Below, one piece after another: positions 17,383 through 27,373 of a stretch of 64,000 bases of DNA. How positions within the stretch are numbered: position 1 is the first letter of the stretch; each line of letters begins with the position of its first letter. Origin of the DNA: Streptomyces olivochromogenes (GTDB lineage: Bacteria > Actinomycetota > Actinomycetes > Streptomycetales > Streptomycetaceae); the NCBI RefSeq assembly GCF_021538895.1, contig NZ_JADDRL010000028.1, positions 1-64,000 of the forward strand, written 5' to 3'. The notes below the pieces were generated by a model, which saw nothing but the letters and a program-made list of their open reading frames with translations, was not told where the DNA came from and ran no database searches. The position numbers were made by a program, and so were the translations under genes.

Positions 17383-17699
17383 AGGATCAACTCCTTTGCG
17401 GAGCACGGCCGCACCCGAACAAGGCAGCGTGTATCCGGGCCTTGGTGCGCACGTGCCGGTCGGACCGTCACGGCGTGGGCGCGGCTGTGGTGGGGGGGTG
17501 TGGAGGCACACTCAACCGCTTTGGTCTGTACCAGTCAAGGGTGTAGACCAGTCACGCGCTCCGCGGAGGGCGACGCCCCCGGCGGTGGGCTGTGGCTTGC
17601 TGGCGGCCGCGGTGACGAGGTGGGCTGCGAACTGGCAAGAGAGGCCGCGCGAGCCGCCGATGGACGGCACTGCGCCGGCGGAAAGTCGGCGAACGCGGT
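17383..17699. other. upstream region of the chitinase, no gene
   Basis: It holds the promoter of the chitinase gene. In the region upstream of that start there is a near-repeat pair, GGTCTGTACCAGTCAA and GGTGTAGACCAGTCA (about 17521-17553), of the direct-repeat kind found in front of Streptomyces chitinase genes (short repeats with consensus TGGTCTAGACCA). Here GGTGTAGACCA is the closer match. A regulatory role is inferred. Confidence 0.45.
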
Positions 17700-18290
17700 G
17701 ATGTCCGTCGACGCTCCAGCAGCATCGTCGGGCAAGCCGCACAACGCGCCGACGGCGACGCTCAGCGCCGCGCCCAAGGGATCGAAGCCTTGCCGCCTTC
17801 GACGGTTACCCGGAGCTCAGTGTGTACGTCGGCAAGGGGTCGTCGGCCGACTCCAAGCCGATGGGGTCCACGCCGGTTCATCTGGTGCTGGAGCCGGGCC
17901 ACAGCATCGCGATCCCGGTCCTTCTATGGCGCGATCGGGTCGCCTTCCGGGGTGACGAGTGCGTCGATTTGCACGGTGCCAGTGGGGTGTTCATGGTGGC
18001 GTGCGCGGTGGCGAGTATGTGCTCGGAGGGCGTGGTTCTCCGAGCAGAGGGTGTGCGCAAAGCTTGTACCAGGTCTCTGCGGAGCCCGCACCGTCACCGG
18101 TTGGCGAGTACGGCGACAGGCCCGACGCCGACCGGACACCTTTCCGCGCCACCCTCACCGTCACCAACGGCACCGGCAAGCCATGCGACCTGGACACCGT
18201 TCCGTCGACGCCCAAGGGGTCACCACAGGCCGCCGGCAAGGTCGAGGAAGAGCAGGTAGTTGCGGTGCTTGCGTTCGTGGTGCGGGCTCA
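17700..18290 (+). pseudogene. DUF4232-like secreted protein relics
   Basis: Two protein-like stretches are seen out of order and without starts. Bases of about 17790-17990 encode AAFDGYPELSVYVGKGSS, followed by a HLVLEPGHSIAIPV segment and DECVDLHGASG. About 18115-18215 encode FRATLTVTNGTGKPCDLDTV. Both resemble pieces of the DUF4232 domain (tandem beta strands with NxTGxPC and GYPxL patterns) that Streptomyces lipoproteins carry. The later piece corresponds to the earlier part of the domain, so they come from different copies or a rearrangement. No intact gene remains. Confidence 0.45.
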
Positions 18291-18567
18291 GGGGTCAGTA
18301 GCGCGTTCGGCCTTGGCCTGTGGCTGGCTTTGCATCAAATGCGCTGCCTTGCTGCGCGCACGGCACAAGCGAAGGCCGCCCCGACCGACCCCACTGGGCA
18401 CCGTTCGTCCCGCCTGTCGTCGCCCATGGTTCCCGCAAGGCTTGGGGCGCAGGAGCGGGGGACCGTACAGCTGCAGTGAAACCGGTAAGTCCCGCATGAG
18501 AGGCACCGGTTACACGACGTTAACGCCCGTGACTCGGCCGCGAGACCGCTTCGCCCCACCATCGCAA

Positions 18568-18587
18568 TACCTGTCAGTCGACAGGTA
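18568..18587. promoter_or_regulatory. palindromic operator upstream of the urea/guanidine cluster
   Basis: TACCTGTC-AGTC-GACAGGTA, a perfect inverted repeat with 8-base arms, lies about 20 bases before the permease ribosome binding site. A second palindrome with the same CCTGTC half-site lies in front of the TetR gene that closes the cluster (27374-27397). This makes it the likely TetR operator controlling the whole transcription unit. Confidence 0.65.
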
Positions 18588-18609
18588 ACCATCGATCGGA
18601 GGTGCGGTG

Positions 18610-20208
18610 ATGAATCGATCAGAGCTCACCCCTGGGCCACGCCCTGCCGGCGACGTCACGACCAGTGCCGTTCCCGTCGGCTACCACCAGGAACTGCGCC
18701 GCGGAATGGGTAGCTTCGCGTCGTTCGCCGCGGGATTCTCTTTCGTGTCCATACTCACCACCGTCTTCCAGCTCTTCGGCCTTGGCTTCGGCCTCGGCGG
18801 TGCGGCGTTCTTCTGGACCTGGCCGCTGGTTTTCGCGGGTCAGTTGCTGGTCGCTCTGTGCTTCGCCGAACTGGCGGCTCGCTGGCCCATTTCCGGGGCG
18901 ATCTACCAGTGGTCGAGCAGGCTGGCCGGCACCACGGTCGGCTGGTTCACCGGCTGGATCATGATCATTGGGCAGATCCTCACCGTCGCGGCAGCCGCGA
19001 TCGCCGCGCAGGCGGTGCTGCCGGGCATCTGGACAGGCTTTCAGATCATCGGCGGACCGCACGCCGATCCGTCGGTCGCCTCACCGACCGGGGCCCGGAA
19101 CGCGGTTGTCCTGGGGTGCCTCCTGTTGGTCGTCACGACAGTGGTGAACATCCTCGGCATCCGCCAAATGGCCGCCGCCACCAGCATCGGCGTCACGGTC
19201 GAGATCGTCGGTGTGATCGCACTGGTGCTGGTGCTCTTCTTCCTGCCCGAGCGGGGCCCGCAGGTCGTGGCTCACGACACCGGCGCGGCCGGCGACGGCA
19301 GCTACTTCGGTGCCTTCCTCGCGTCTTCACTGATGGCGGCTTACGTCATGGTCGGCTTCGACTCTGCGGGCGAACTGGCGGAGGAGACGCACAGCCCACG
19401 CCGGACCACTCCCCGGACCATCCTGCGGGCACTGATCGTTTCGGGCGTCGGTGGCGCGCTGCTGATCCTCGCAGGGCTGTTGGCGGCGAGCAGCCTGACC
19501 GACGGTAACCTGGCCGCCGGCGGTCTCTCCTGGGTACTCACCGACCGGCTCGGAGGCGCTCTGGGACGGCTGTTGCTGTGCTGCGTCGCGGTCGCGGTGT
19601 TCGCCTGCACCCTGGCCGTGCAGACCTCAGGCGCCCGAATGATCTACTCCATGGCGCGTGAGGGCGCCTTGCCTTTCCACCGGCACCTCGGGAAGGTCTC
19701 AGCCCGCACCGGTGCGCCGATCATCACGTCGGTCGTGGTGGGCGTGGGCGCCGCGATTGCGCTCCTGGTGAACGTCCGCCAGTCGGCGATCTTCACCGCG
19801 CTCTCCAGCCTCTGCATCGCGATGCTCTACCTGGCCTACCTGGGCGTGACGCTGCCGCTGTTGGTCGCCCGGTTCCGGCGCCGGGACACCGGCCGCCTCC
19901 CGGACGGCGTCGACGAGACGGGCCGACCGCTGTTCTCGCTGGGACGCTGGGGAATCGTCGTCAACACGCTCGCCGTGCTCTTCCAGGTCGGCATGACGGT
20001 CAACTTGCTGTGGCCACGCACGGAGATCTACGACCTCACCCAGGGCACCTGGTGGTTGCAATGGAGCGCCCTGCTCTTCATCGGGCTCAGCCTCGCCGTC
20101 GGTGTCGGCTACTTCCTCGCCCGCCGGCTGCACCGCCGGATCGAGCTGAGGCACGTACCCCACACGCACATCGAGCCGATTGCCGAGGCGGTCGCCGAGC
20201 CGGCCTGA
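18610..20208 (+). CDS. amino acid permease-type (APC) transporter of the urea/guanidine cluster
   Basis: A 532-residue polytopic transporter of the amino acid-polyamine-organocation superfamily. About twelve hydrophobic helices span residues 34-480. The N-terminal half contains FASFAAGFSFVSILTTVF and a PISGAIYQWSSRLAG loop, the latter being characteristic of APC helix 2-3. I chose ATG 18610, 7 bases after a GGAGG sequence; a GTG lies directly before it at 18607. Permeases of this type are regularly linked to urea carboxylase genes. Context suggests import of a nitrogen compound such as guanidine, urea or a related amine. Confidence 0.85.
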   Translation: MNRSELTPGPRPAGDVTTSAVPVGYHQELRRGMGSFASFAAGFSFVSILTTVFQLFGLGFGLGGAAFFWTWPLVFAGQLLVALCFAELAARWPISGAIYQWSSRLAGTTVGWFTGWIMIIGQILTVAAAAIAAQAVLPGIWTGFQIIGGPHADPSVASPTGARNAVVLGCLLLVVTTVVNILGIRQMAAATSIGVTVEIVGVIALVLVLFFLPERGPQVVAHDTGAAGDGSYFGAFLASSLMAAYVMVGFDSAGELAEETHSPRRTTPRTILRALIVSGVGGALLILAGLLAASSLTDGNLAAGGLSWVLTDRLGGALGRLLLCCVAVAVFACTLAVQTSGARMIYSMAREGALPFHRHLGKVSARTGAPIITSVVVGVGAAIALLVNVRQSAIFTALSSLCIAMLYLAYLGVTLPLLVARFRRRDTGRLPDGVDETGRPLFSLGRWGIVVNTLAVLFQVGMTVNLLWPRTEIYDLTQGTWWLQWSALLFIGLSLAVGVGYFLARRLHRRIELRHVPHTHIEPIAEAVAEPA

Positions 20209-20282
20209 CGGCTTGGCGGCCCGCCCGCCCCGCACCACCGGACGCGCTGACGCCGCACCGACGAAGGGACGACGACACACCC

Positions 20283-21233
20283 ATGTCCACGACCGAAGGG
20301 CCGACGGCCATCACACCGCACGGCCGGCACTTCACCGCACACCCCACCGGGAACGCTCGCGAGCAGCAGCCCTCCGGGAGGGCTCCTGCCGGCGTCCGTG
20401 ATCTGCATCTGACCGACAGCGTCCGCAGCGCCCGGGACGACGCGCGTGCCCAGGGCGGGCAGACCGGCCAGTGGACGCCGTATCTTCCGGCGTCCGCCGG
20501 CCCGTACTGCCCGCCGGGAGTGGACCCGGCCGCCCTTGTGTGGGCGGAGACGGTCGCACCCGGCGGCTACACCCACAAGGTTCTCGCCCGTGGTACCCGG
20601 CTGCGTTTCGACGACCCGACCGGTGACGCCTGCGCCCATCTGCTGCTCTTCAACGCTCTGGAACCGGTGGAGCGGCTCAACGTCGCCGATACACAGAAGA
20701 TCCCCTGGCAGGCCTACCTGGGCGAGGACCACCCGCTGTTGTCCGGCGACGGCCGGGTCATGGCCGTCGTCACCGGCGACTCCTCCGGTCGGCACGACGC
20801 CTTCTGCGGCACCACCACGGACACCTGGAACGAGCGCAAGTACGGTGACGCCCGGCCCGAGGGACCGTCCCCGTCAGGCCGCGGACTCTTCGTCAAAGCA
20901 GCCGCCAAACACGGCCTGAGCCGGCGCGATCTGCCGCCCAGTGTGTCCTTCTTCCAGGGGGTCCGTGTCGAGACGGACGGCACCCTCGCCTGGCGGGGCA
21001 GTGCGGGACCGGACGCGCACGTCGAACTCGTCGCGGAAATGCCCCTCTTGGTGCTGGTCGCCAACGTCGCCCATCCGCTGGACCCGCGCTCGGACTACGT
21101 CGTGGGGCCACTGCGGGTGCACGCCTGGCGCGGCACCGCGACCGGCCCCGACGACCCGCGGTTCACCGCAACACCCGAGCTGCACCGGGCTTACCTCAAC
21201 ACCGTCGACTACTGCGAAGCCCAGGGACTGTGA
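20283..21233 (+). CDS. DUF1989 protein, urea carboxylase-associated subunit 1
   Basis: A 316-residue DUF1989 protein. The conserved beta-barrel part runs from about residue 85 (VAPGGYTHKVLARGTRLRF) through LLLFNALEPVERLNVADT, DTWNERKYGD and SFFQGVRV to LVLVANVAHPLDPR. A non-conserved about 75-residue N-terminal extension precedes it. The start is the ATG at 20283 after GAAGGGACGA. The next gene is a shorter paralogue 1 base away. In clusters of this layout, published work on guanidine assimilation identified such paired DUF1989 proteins as the two subunits of carboxyguanidine deiminase, which feeds allophanate to the hydrolase. I assign the role by cluster homology, not by catalytic residues. 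Confidence 0.82.
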   Translation: MSTTEGPTAITPHGRHFTAHPTGNAREQQPSGRAPAGVRDLHLTDSVRSARDDARAQGGQTGQWTPYLPASAGPYCPPGVDPAALVWAETVAPGGYTHKVLARGTRLRFDDPTGDACAHLLLFNALEPVERLNVADTQKIPWQAYLGEDHPLLSGDGRVMAVVTGDSSGRHDAFCGTTTDTWNERKYGDARPEGPSPSGRGLFVKAAAKHGLSRRDLPPSVSFFQGVRVETDGTLAWRGSAGPDAHVELVAEMPLLVLVANVAHPLDPRSDYVVGPLRVHAWRGTATGPDDPRFTATPELHRAYLNTVDYCEAQGL

Positions 21234-21234
21234 C

Positions 21235-22050
21235 ATGGCGACCATCCATCAGGCCGAGAACACCGTGATCACCTACCCCACTGCCTCGGGCGGCACCGTC
21301 GCCTCAACCGTCCCTGTCGGCGCCGTGTATGCCGAGGGCTCCGCCCTGGACTGGGGAGCGAGCCTGGTCGAGGGCGCCGTCGTCCAGGACGAGAACGTGG
21401 CACCCAACGCGCCCTGGTCAACGGTGGTGACCGAGGGGCACGTGCTGACGATCGTCGATGTCGGCGGCAACCAGTCCGCCGACTGCCTGCTCTACAACGC
21501 CGACGACCCCGAGGAGCGCTACAGCGTCCCCGACACCTTGGCCTGGCAGGGCAACGCCTATGTGCGCACCGGCACTGTTCTGCGCAGCAGTGAGGGCCGC
21601 CCGCTGATGACCGTCGTCGGCAACGAGATCGACCGCCAGGACACCATTGGGGGAGCCTGCGGCAAGGAGTCCAACACCCTGCGCTACGGCCACCACGTGA
21701 TGTTCCATCACGGCTGCCGCGAGAACTTCCTCGCTGAGGCGTCCCGGCGCGGCCTCGGGGTGCGGGACCTCGTCTCCAACCTCAACTGGTTCATGAACGT
21801 GCCCGTCGAGGCCGACGGCGCGCTGGGCATCGTGGACGGCATGTCGGCACCCGGCCGCCGGGTCGCGGTGCGTGCCGAGACGGACGTTCTGGTGATGGTG
21901 TCCAACTGTCCGCAGATGAACAACCCGTGCAACGACTTCAATCCGACCCCGCTGCGGATGATCGTCGTGGACCCGTGCGGCCCCGCGAGCCCCGACGACG
22001 CAAGGCCGCCGTCCGCGCAGGACACGAGCACCCCGGAGGACGCCGCGTGA
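21235..22050 (+). CDS. DUF1989 protein, urea carboxylase-associated subunit 2
   Basis: A 271-residue paralogue of the preceding protein. It has the DUF1989 pattern with LTIVDVGGNQSADCLLYNADDPEERYS, CGKESNTLRYGHH, NLNWFMNVPV and MVSNCPQMNNPCNDFNPTPLRM. The last stretch holds the cysteine-rich ligand motif (CPQMNNPCN) that could bind a metal. It starts one base after the stop of the first DUF1989 gene and its own stop overlaps the GTG start of the carboxylase gene, so expression is coupled. It probably pairs with the first paralogue as a heteromeric deiminase. Confidence 0.85.
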   Translation: MATIHQAENTVITYPTASGGTVASTVPVGAVYAEGSALDWGASLVEGAVVQDENVAPNAPWSTVVTEGHVLTIVDVGGNQSADCLLYNADDPEERYSVPDTLAWQGNAYVRTGTVLRSSEGRPLMTVVGNEIDRQDTIGGACGKESNTLRYGHHVMFHHGCRENFLAEASRRGLGVRDLVSNLNWFMNVPVEADGALGIVDGMSAPGRRVAVRAETDVLVMVSNCPQMNNPCNDFNPTPLRMIVVDPCGPASPDDARPPSAQDTSTPEDAA

Positions 22051-25000
22051 CCCGCCCCGCCACTGTTCTCGTCGCCAACCGCGGTGAGATAGCCCGCCGT
22101 GTCATCCGCACGGCCAACCGGATGGGCCTGGCCACCGTCGCCGTCTTCTCCGACGCCGACCGGGCCGCTCCGCACGTACGCGAGGCCGACCACGCGGTCC
22201 GCCTCGGTCCGGCGCCCGCCCGCGACTCGTATCTGCGCGGCGACGCGATCATCGAGGCCGCACTTGACCATGGCGCCGGAATCATCCACCCGGGCTACGG
22301 TTTCCTCTCCGAGAACGCCGCCTTCGCCCGCGCCGTCGAGGAGGCCGGGCTGCGTTTCGCGGGCCCGACCGCCGACCAGATCACCGCATTCGGTGAGAAG
22401 CACACCGCCCGCGCCCTGGCCAAGGCGGCCGGGGTGCCGCTGTTGGCCGGGACAGAACTTCTCGCGAGCGCCGAGGAAGCCGTCACCGCAGCCGAGTCGA
22501 TCGGGCTGCCCGTGATGGTGAAGGCCACCGGTGGTGGCGGCGGCATCGGCATGCAGGCCTGCGCCACCACCGACGAGGTGCGTGAGGCCTTCGCCCGCGT
22601 GGCCGCGCTCGCCGAGGCCCACTTCGGATCGGCCGGAGTGTTCCTGGAGCGCCTGGTGTGCCCGGCCCGCCACGTCGAGGTGCAGGTTTTCGGCGACGGC
22701 ACCGGTCGGATCGCCGTCCTCGGCGACCGTGACTGCTCTCTGCAGCGCCGCAACCAGAAGGTGATCGAGGAGGCGCCGGCCCCCGCCCTGCCCGACCCTG
22801 TCCGCGCACTGCTGCACGACTCGTCGCGCCGACTGCTTGCATCGGTCGGCTACCGCGGCGCGGGGACCGTGGAGTTCGTCTACGACCCCGTGCGCGAGGA
22901 GGCCGCCTTCCTCGAGGTCAACACCCGGCTCCAGGTCGAGCACCCGGTGACCGAGGAGGCATACGGCGTCGACCTCGTCGAGCTCATGTTCGCCCTGGCC
23001 CGCGACGGCCGGGTCGACGAGGCGATCTTCGAGCGGGAGTGGACGCCCACCGGACACGCCGTTCAGGCCCGGGTCTACGCCGAGGACCCCGGCAAGGACT
23101 CGATGCCCTCCTCGGGCCTGATCACCCGGGCGTTCTTCCCCGGCCAGGGCACCGACGAATGGCCCGGTGTCCGGGTCGACGGTTTCGCTGAGACCGGCCT
23201 GGAGATCTCGCCGTACTACGACCCCATGCTCGCCAAGGTGATCGCCCACGGCCCCACCCGCGACACGGCGTTCGACGTGCTCGGCGAGGCCCTGGGCGCG
23301 AGCCGGGTCGACGGCATCGTCACCAACCTGGGTCTGCTGCGCTCGCTGACCGTGCGACGAGAGGTGCGCGAGGCCGTGCACAGCACCAGCACGCTCGCCA
23401 CCACCGCCGACCCCGAGCCACGCATCGATGTCCTGGTGCCGGGAGCGATGACCACTGTCCAGGACCTGCCCGGCCGGCTCGGCCACTGGCACGTGGGCGT
23501 GCCGCCGAGCGGTCCTTTCGACCCCGTCTCCTTCGCCGAGGCCAACCTGGCCGTCGGCAACCCGGCCGAGGCTCCCGCGCTCGAGGTCACCGCGGGCGGC
23601 CTGACCCTGCGCTTCTCCGCCGCCACCGTGGTCGCCGTCACCGGCGCCCCCGTCCCGGTCGCCGTGGACGGCATCGTGGCGGCCCCGTGGGAGCCGGTTC
23701 CGGTCCCGGCCGGCGCCACCCTGGCTCTCGGTACCGCACAGGGGCCCGGCCTGCGCAGCTACGTGGCCTTCCAGGGCGGCATCGACGTGCCCGATTACCT
23801 GGGTAGCGCCTCGACGTTCACCCTCGGTGGCTTCGGCGGGCATGGCGGCCGGGCGCTGCTCGCCGGAGACGTGCTGCGGCCCGCGGCTCCCACAGCCGGC
23901 ACCGGTGGCCCGACCCCGCCCGAGAGGCGTCCCGCGATCACCTCGCACTGGCGGATCGGTGTCACCGAAGGGCCGCACGCGGCACCGGAGTTCTTCACCC
24001 GCGAGGACATCGACACCCTCTACACCACCGACTACACGGTGCACCACAACTCGGCGCGCACCGGCATCCGTCTGATCGGCCCCAAACCGCGGTGGGCCCG
24101 CCAGGACGGCGGCGAGGCAGGGCTGCACCCCTCCAACATCCACGACACGCCGTACGCGGTGGGCGCTCTGGACTTCACCGGCGACACGCCGATCATCCTG
24201 GGCCCCGACGGGCCGTCCCTGGGCGGGTTCGTCTGCCCCGCGGTCGTCGCCAGCGGTGAACTGTGGAAGCTCGGCCAGCTCCGCCCCGGCGACACCCTTC
24301 GGTTCGTACCGGTCAAGGAGGCCGATGCGGCCGCCCTCGACGCCCGCCGCGCCTCGCCCGCGCTGATCAGCACCGGCGGAGACGGCGACGACGGCGTACT
24401 GGGCCGCCTGGAGGCCACCGACGCCCGGCCCTGCGTCACCTACCGTCGGGACGGTGACGACAACGTCCTCGTCGAGTACGGCCCCATGGTGCTCGACCTC
24501 GGCCTGCGGATGCGGGTGCACGCCCTCCAGGAGACCTTGGCCGCGCACGCGCCCGACGGCATCGTCGACGTCACCCCGGGCATCCGGTCACTGCAGATCC
24601 ACACCGACGCCCGTCGGCTGAAGGCCCGTGACCTCACCACGCTGCTGCGCGAGCTGGAGGAGGAGGTCCCGCCCACCAACGAGCTGGTGGTCCCCTCCCG
24701 CACGGTGCGGCTGCCGCTCAGCTGGGACGATCCGGCGACTCGCCTCGCCATCGAGCGGTACATGGCCGGGGTCCGCGACGACGCTCCGTGGTGCCCGTGG
24801 AACATCGAGTTCATCCGCCGTGTCAACGGCCTGGAGACCGCCGACGATGTCTACCGCAGGGTCTTCGACGCCTCCTACCTGGTGCTCGGCCTCGGGGACG
24901 TCTACCTCGGCGCCCCCGTGGCCACCCCGCTCGACCCGCGGCACCGCCTGGTGACCACCAAGTACAACCCGGCCCGCACCTGGACCGCGGAGAACTCCGT

Positions 25001-25637
25001 CGGCATCGGCGGCGCCTACCTGTGCATCTACGGCATGGAAGGTCCCGGCGGCTACCAGTTCGTCGGCCGCACCGTGCAGATCTGGAACCGGTTCCGCCGG
25101 GGCGGCCTGTTCCAGGACTCCCCGTGGGCCCTGCGCTTTTTCGACCGCATCGAGTGGTACCCGGTCACCGCTGAGGAACTCCTCGAACTGCGCGCCGAGA
25201 CCGACGCCGGACGAGGTCCCGTCGACACGGAAGAGGGCACCTTCTCGATCGCCGAGTACAACGCCTTCCTGACCGCCAACGCCGACTCGATCGCCGCCTT
25301 CCGCAAGCGGCAGAGCGCCGCGTTCGAGGCCGAAAAGGAACGCTGGCGGGTCGCCGGAGAGTTCGACCGGGACGATGATCCCGAGCCCTCGGCCGCCGAC
25401 GCCGTCGCTGTCCCGGACGGCGCGGTCCCGGTCACCGCGCCGTTCACCGCCACCGTCTGGCAGACCGTCGCGCAGCCGGGTGCCACCGTCGCCGAGGGCG
25501 ACCCGATCCTCTCCCTGGAGGCGATGAAAATGGAGTCCAAAGTGAGCGCCCCCGCCGCCGGAACAATCCTGGCGATCTACGTCAAATCCGGTGAACAGGT
25601 CGCTCCCGGCCAGGTCCTCGCGGCGGTGAAGGCATGA
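22047..25637 (+). CDS. biotin-dependent urea (or guanidine) carboxylase
   Basis: A 1196-residue multidomain enzyme from a GTG that overlaps the previous stop (GTGA). Domains in order: biotin carboxylase N-terminal domain (VLVANRGEIARRVIRTA), ATP-grasp domain (MVKATGGGGGIGMQ, HVEVQVFGDG, EVNTRLQVEHPVTEE), biotin carboxylase C-terminal domain, carboxyltransferase region of the AHS2/KipA type (from about residue 460) and AHS1/KipI type (from about 880), and a C-terminal biotinyl domain with EAMKMES, biotin on Lys1161. It carboxylates urea or guanidine with ATP and bicarbonate. With two DUF1989 genes beside it, guanidine is the likelier physiological substrate, but I cannot settle this from sequence. 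Length matches the family. Confidence 0.93.
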   Translation: MTRPATVLVANRGEIARRVIRTANRMGLATVAVFSDADRAAPHVREADHAVRLGPAPARDSYLRGDAIIEAALDHGAGIIHPGYGFLSENAAFARAVEEAGLRFAGPTADQITAFGEKHTARALAKAAGVPLLAGTELLASAEEAVTAAESIGLPVMVKATGGGGGIGMQACATTDEVREAFARVAALAEAHFGSAGVFLERLVCPARHVEVQVFGDGTGRIAVLGDRDCSLQRRNQKVIEEAPAPALPDPVRALLHDSSRRLLASVGYRGAGTVEFVYDPVREEAAFLEVNTRLQVEHPVTEEAYGVDLVELMFALARDGRVDEAIFEREWTPTGHAVQARVYAEDPGKDSMPSSGLITRAFFPGQGTDEWPGVRVDGFAETGLEISPYYDPMLAKVIAHGPTRDTAFDVLGEALGASRVDGIVTNLGLLRSLTVRREVREAVHSTSTLATTADPEPRIDVLVPGAMTTVQDLPGRLGHWHVGVPPSGPFDPVSFAEANLAVGNPAEAPALEVTAGGLTLRFSAATVVAVTGAPVPVAVDGIVAAPWEPVPVPAGATLALGTAQGPGLRSYVAFQGGIDVPDYLGSASTFTLGGFGGHGGRALLAGDVLRPAAPTAGTGGPTPPERRPAITSHWRIGVTEGPHAAPEFFTREDIDTLYTTDYTVHHNSARTGIRLIGPKPRWARQDGGEAGLHPSNIHDTPYAVGALDFTGDTPIILGPDGPSLGGFVCPAVVASGELWKLGQLRPGDTLRFVPVKEADAAALDARRASPALISTGGDGDDGVLGRLEATDARPCVTYRRDGDDNVLVEYGPMVLDLGLRMRVHALQETLAAHAPDGIVDVTPGIRSLQIHTDARRLKARDLTTLLRELEEEVPPTNELVVPSRTVRLPLSWDDPATRLAIERYMAGVRDDAPWCPWNIEFIRRVNGLETADDVYRRVFDASYLVLGLGDVYLGAPVATPLDPRHRLVTTKYNPARTWTAENSVGIGGAYLCIYGMEGPGGYQFVGRTVQIWNRFRRGGLFQDSPWALRFFDRIEWYPVTAEELLELRAETDAGRGPVDTEEGTFSIAEYNAFLTANADSIAAFRKRQSAAFEAEKERWRVAGEFDRDDDPEPSAADAVAVPDGAVPVTAPFTATVWQTVAQPGATVAEGDPILSLEAMKMESKVSAPAAGTILAIYVKSGEQVAPGQVLAAVKA

Positions 25638-27328
25638 GCGCCCTGACACCGGCCGAACGCGTCGAGGCCGCCTACGACCGCATCGAATCCGTCGGCCGGC
25701 CCGAGATCTGGATCCATCTCAGGCCCCGCCACGAGGTCCTGGCCGAGGCCGCGGGGATCGATCCGAAGCTGCCGCTGGCCGGCCTGGTCGCAGCCGTCAA
25801 GGACAACATCGACGTGGCCGGCCTGCCGACGACCGCCGGCGCGCCGTCCTACGCCTACCGGCCGGACGCCGACGCGCCCGCGGTGGCACGGCTGCGCGCG
25901 GTCGGCGCGGTGGTGCTCGGGAAGACCAACCTGGACCAGTTCGCCACCGGCCTGGTCGGCACCCGAAGCCCCTACGGCGCGGTGCGCAACGCCTGGGACA
26001 CGGCCCGCATCTCCGGCGGGTCGTCCTCCGGCTCCGCCGTCGCGGTGGCATTGGGCATCGCCGACATCGCGCTGGGCACCGACACGGCCGGCTCCGGGCG
26101 CGTGCCCGCCGCCCTCAACGGCATCATCGGCGTCAAGCCCACCAAGGGGCTGGTGCCTGTGACCGGGGTGGTCCCCGCCTGCTACACCCTCGACTGTGTG
26201 ACCGTCTTCGCCCGAGACCTACGGCTCGCCCGCACAGCCGCGGAGATCGTCGAGGGCCCCGACCCGGCCGACCCGCTCTCCCGCACCGGTACCCAGCTTC
26301 CGCCGCCACCCGCGCGCCCCAGGGTCGCCGTTCCGGCCCCGGAGCACCTGCAAGGCATGGCCGACGGCTGGTACGAGGCCTTCGACGCCGCGACTGCCCG
26401 CCTGGCGAGCACGGGAGTGGAGATCGTCGAGGCCGATGTCACCCCGCTGCTGGAGGCCGCTCAACTGCTCTACGGCGGTGCGTTCGTGGCCGAGCGGTAC
26501 GCCGCGGTGGGCGAGCACCTGGACAAGCACCGCGACCTGATCGGTACGGACCTCGACCCCACCGTCGCGTCCATCGTCCTGGCCGGCCAGGCCAGGACCG
26601 CCGCCGACTGGGCCGCCGACACCGCCCGGCTCGCCGCCCTCGGCGCCGCCGCACGTGCGGTTCTCGACGGCTGCGCGGCGCTCCTCACCCCCACCACCAC
26701 CTGGCACCCCACCCTCGACGAAGTGGCGGCCGATCCGGTTGGCGCCAACGCACGGATGGGGCGCTTCACCAACTTCGCGAACCTGCTGGACTACGCCTCG
26801 CTCGCCGTTCCCGCCGGGTTCGTGGACGGCCTGCCGTTCGGCGTGATGCTCACCGGCCCGGCCTTCTCCGACCGCGCCCTGGCCGCCGTGGCCGAACGGT
26901 TCACCAATCCGGGGCTCGACCTGTTCGTGGTCGGCGCCCACCTCACCGGACAGCCCCTCAACGCCCAGCTGGTCCAGGCAGGCGGCACGCTCGTGGGCCC
27001 GGCGCGCACCGCCGACAACTACCGGCTGCACGCCCTGGCCACCGAGCCGCCCAGGCCGGGCCTGGTCCGGCTCGCCGAAGACGGGCCGGACGCCGGAACC
27101 GGCACACACGGTCGTACGGGAACAGGCATCGAGGGCGAGATCTGGCGGCTGCCCGCCTCCGGGTTCGGGACGCTGACCGCCGCTGCTCCCGCGCCGATGG
27201 CCATCGGCACCGTCGAACTGGCCGACGGACGGCACATCAGCGGCTTCCTGGTTGAGCCGTACGCCGTCGAGGACGCGCCCGACATCACCCGATTCGGCGG
27301 CTGGCGGGCCTATCTGGCGTCCCCGTGA
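25634..27328 (+). CDS. allophanate hydrolase
   Basis: A 564-residue amidase-signature enzyme. The Ser-cisSer-Lys triad is visible: Lys56 in VAAVKDNIDV, Ser130 in GGSSSGSA and nucleophile Ser154 in TDTAGSGRVPA. A C-terminal domain of about 130 residues follows (from about residue 435), as in AtzF/DUR1-type allophanate hydrolases, where it completes the release of ammonia and carbon dioxide. The ATG overlaps the carboxylase stop (ATGA). It performs the last step of the pathway, turning allophanate into two ammonia and two bicarbonate. The gene ends 75 bases before the regulator. Confidence 0.93.
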   Translation: MSALTPAERVEAAYDRIESVGRPEIWIHLRPRHEVLAEAAGIDPKLPLAGLVAAVKDNIDVAGLPTTAGAPSYAYRPDADAPAVARLRAVGAVVLGKTNLDQFATGLVGTRSPYGAVRNAWDTARISGGSSSGSAVAVALGIADIALGTDTAGSGRVPAALNGIIGVKPTKGLVPVTGVVPACYTLDCVTVFARDLRLARTAAEIVEGPDPADPLSRTGTQLPPPPARPRVAVPAPEHLQGMADGWYEAFDAATARLASTGVEIVEADVTPLLEAAQLLYGGAFVAERYAAVGEHLDKHRDLIGTDLDPTVASIVLAGQARTAADWAADTARLAALGAAARAVLDGCAALLTPTTTWHPTLDEVAADPVGANARMGRFTNFANLLDYASLAVPAGFVDGLPFGVMLTGPAFSDRALAAVAERFTNPGLDLFVVGAHLTGQPLNAQLVQAGGTLVGPARTADNYRLHALATEPPRPGLVRLAEDGPDAGTGTHGRTGTGIEGEIWRLPASGFGTLTAAAPAPMAIGTVELADGRHISGFLVEPYAVEDAPDITRFGGWRAYLASP

Positions 27329-27373
27329 CCGCAGGCGGCACCGGCGGGCACCCCGGTGCCGGCCACGACCGGG

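Noticed and set aside
18480..18609. Guanidine (ykkC-type) riboswitch in front of the nitrogen cluster
   Set aside because: I looked for the conserved ykkC core and did not see it; only a weak stem (18480-18486/18505-18511) and a clear protein-type palindrome are present.
21708..24548. 946-codon minus-strand frame across the DUF1989 and carboxylase genes
   Set aside because: The sense strand encodes recognisable, complete proteins; the antisense frame has no domain and no ribosome binding site.
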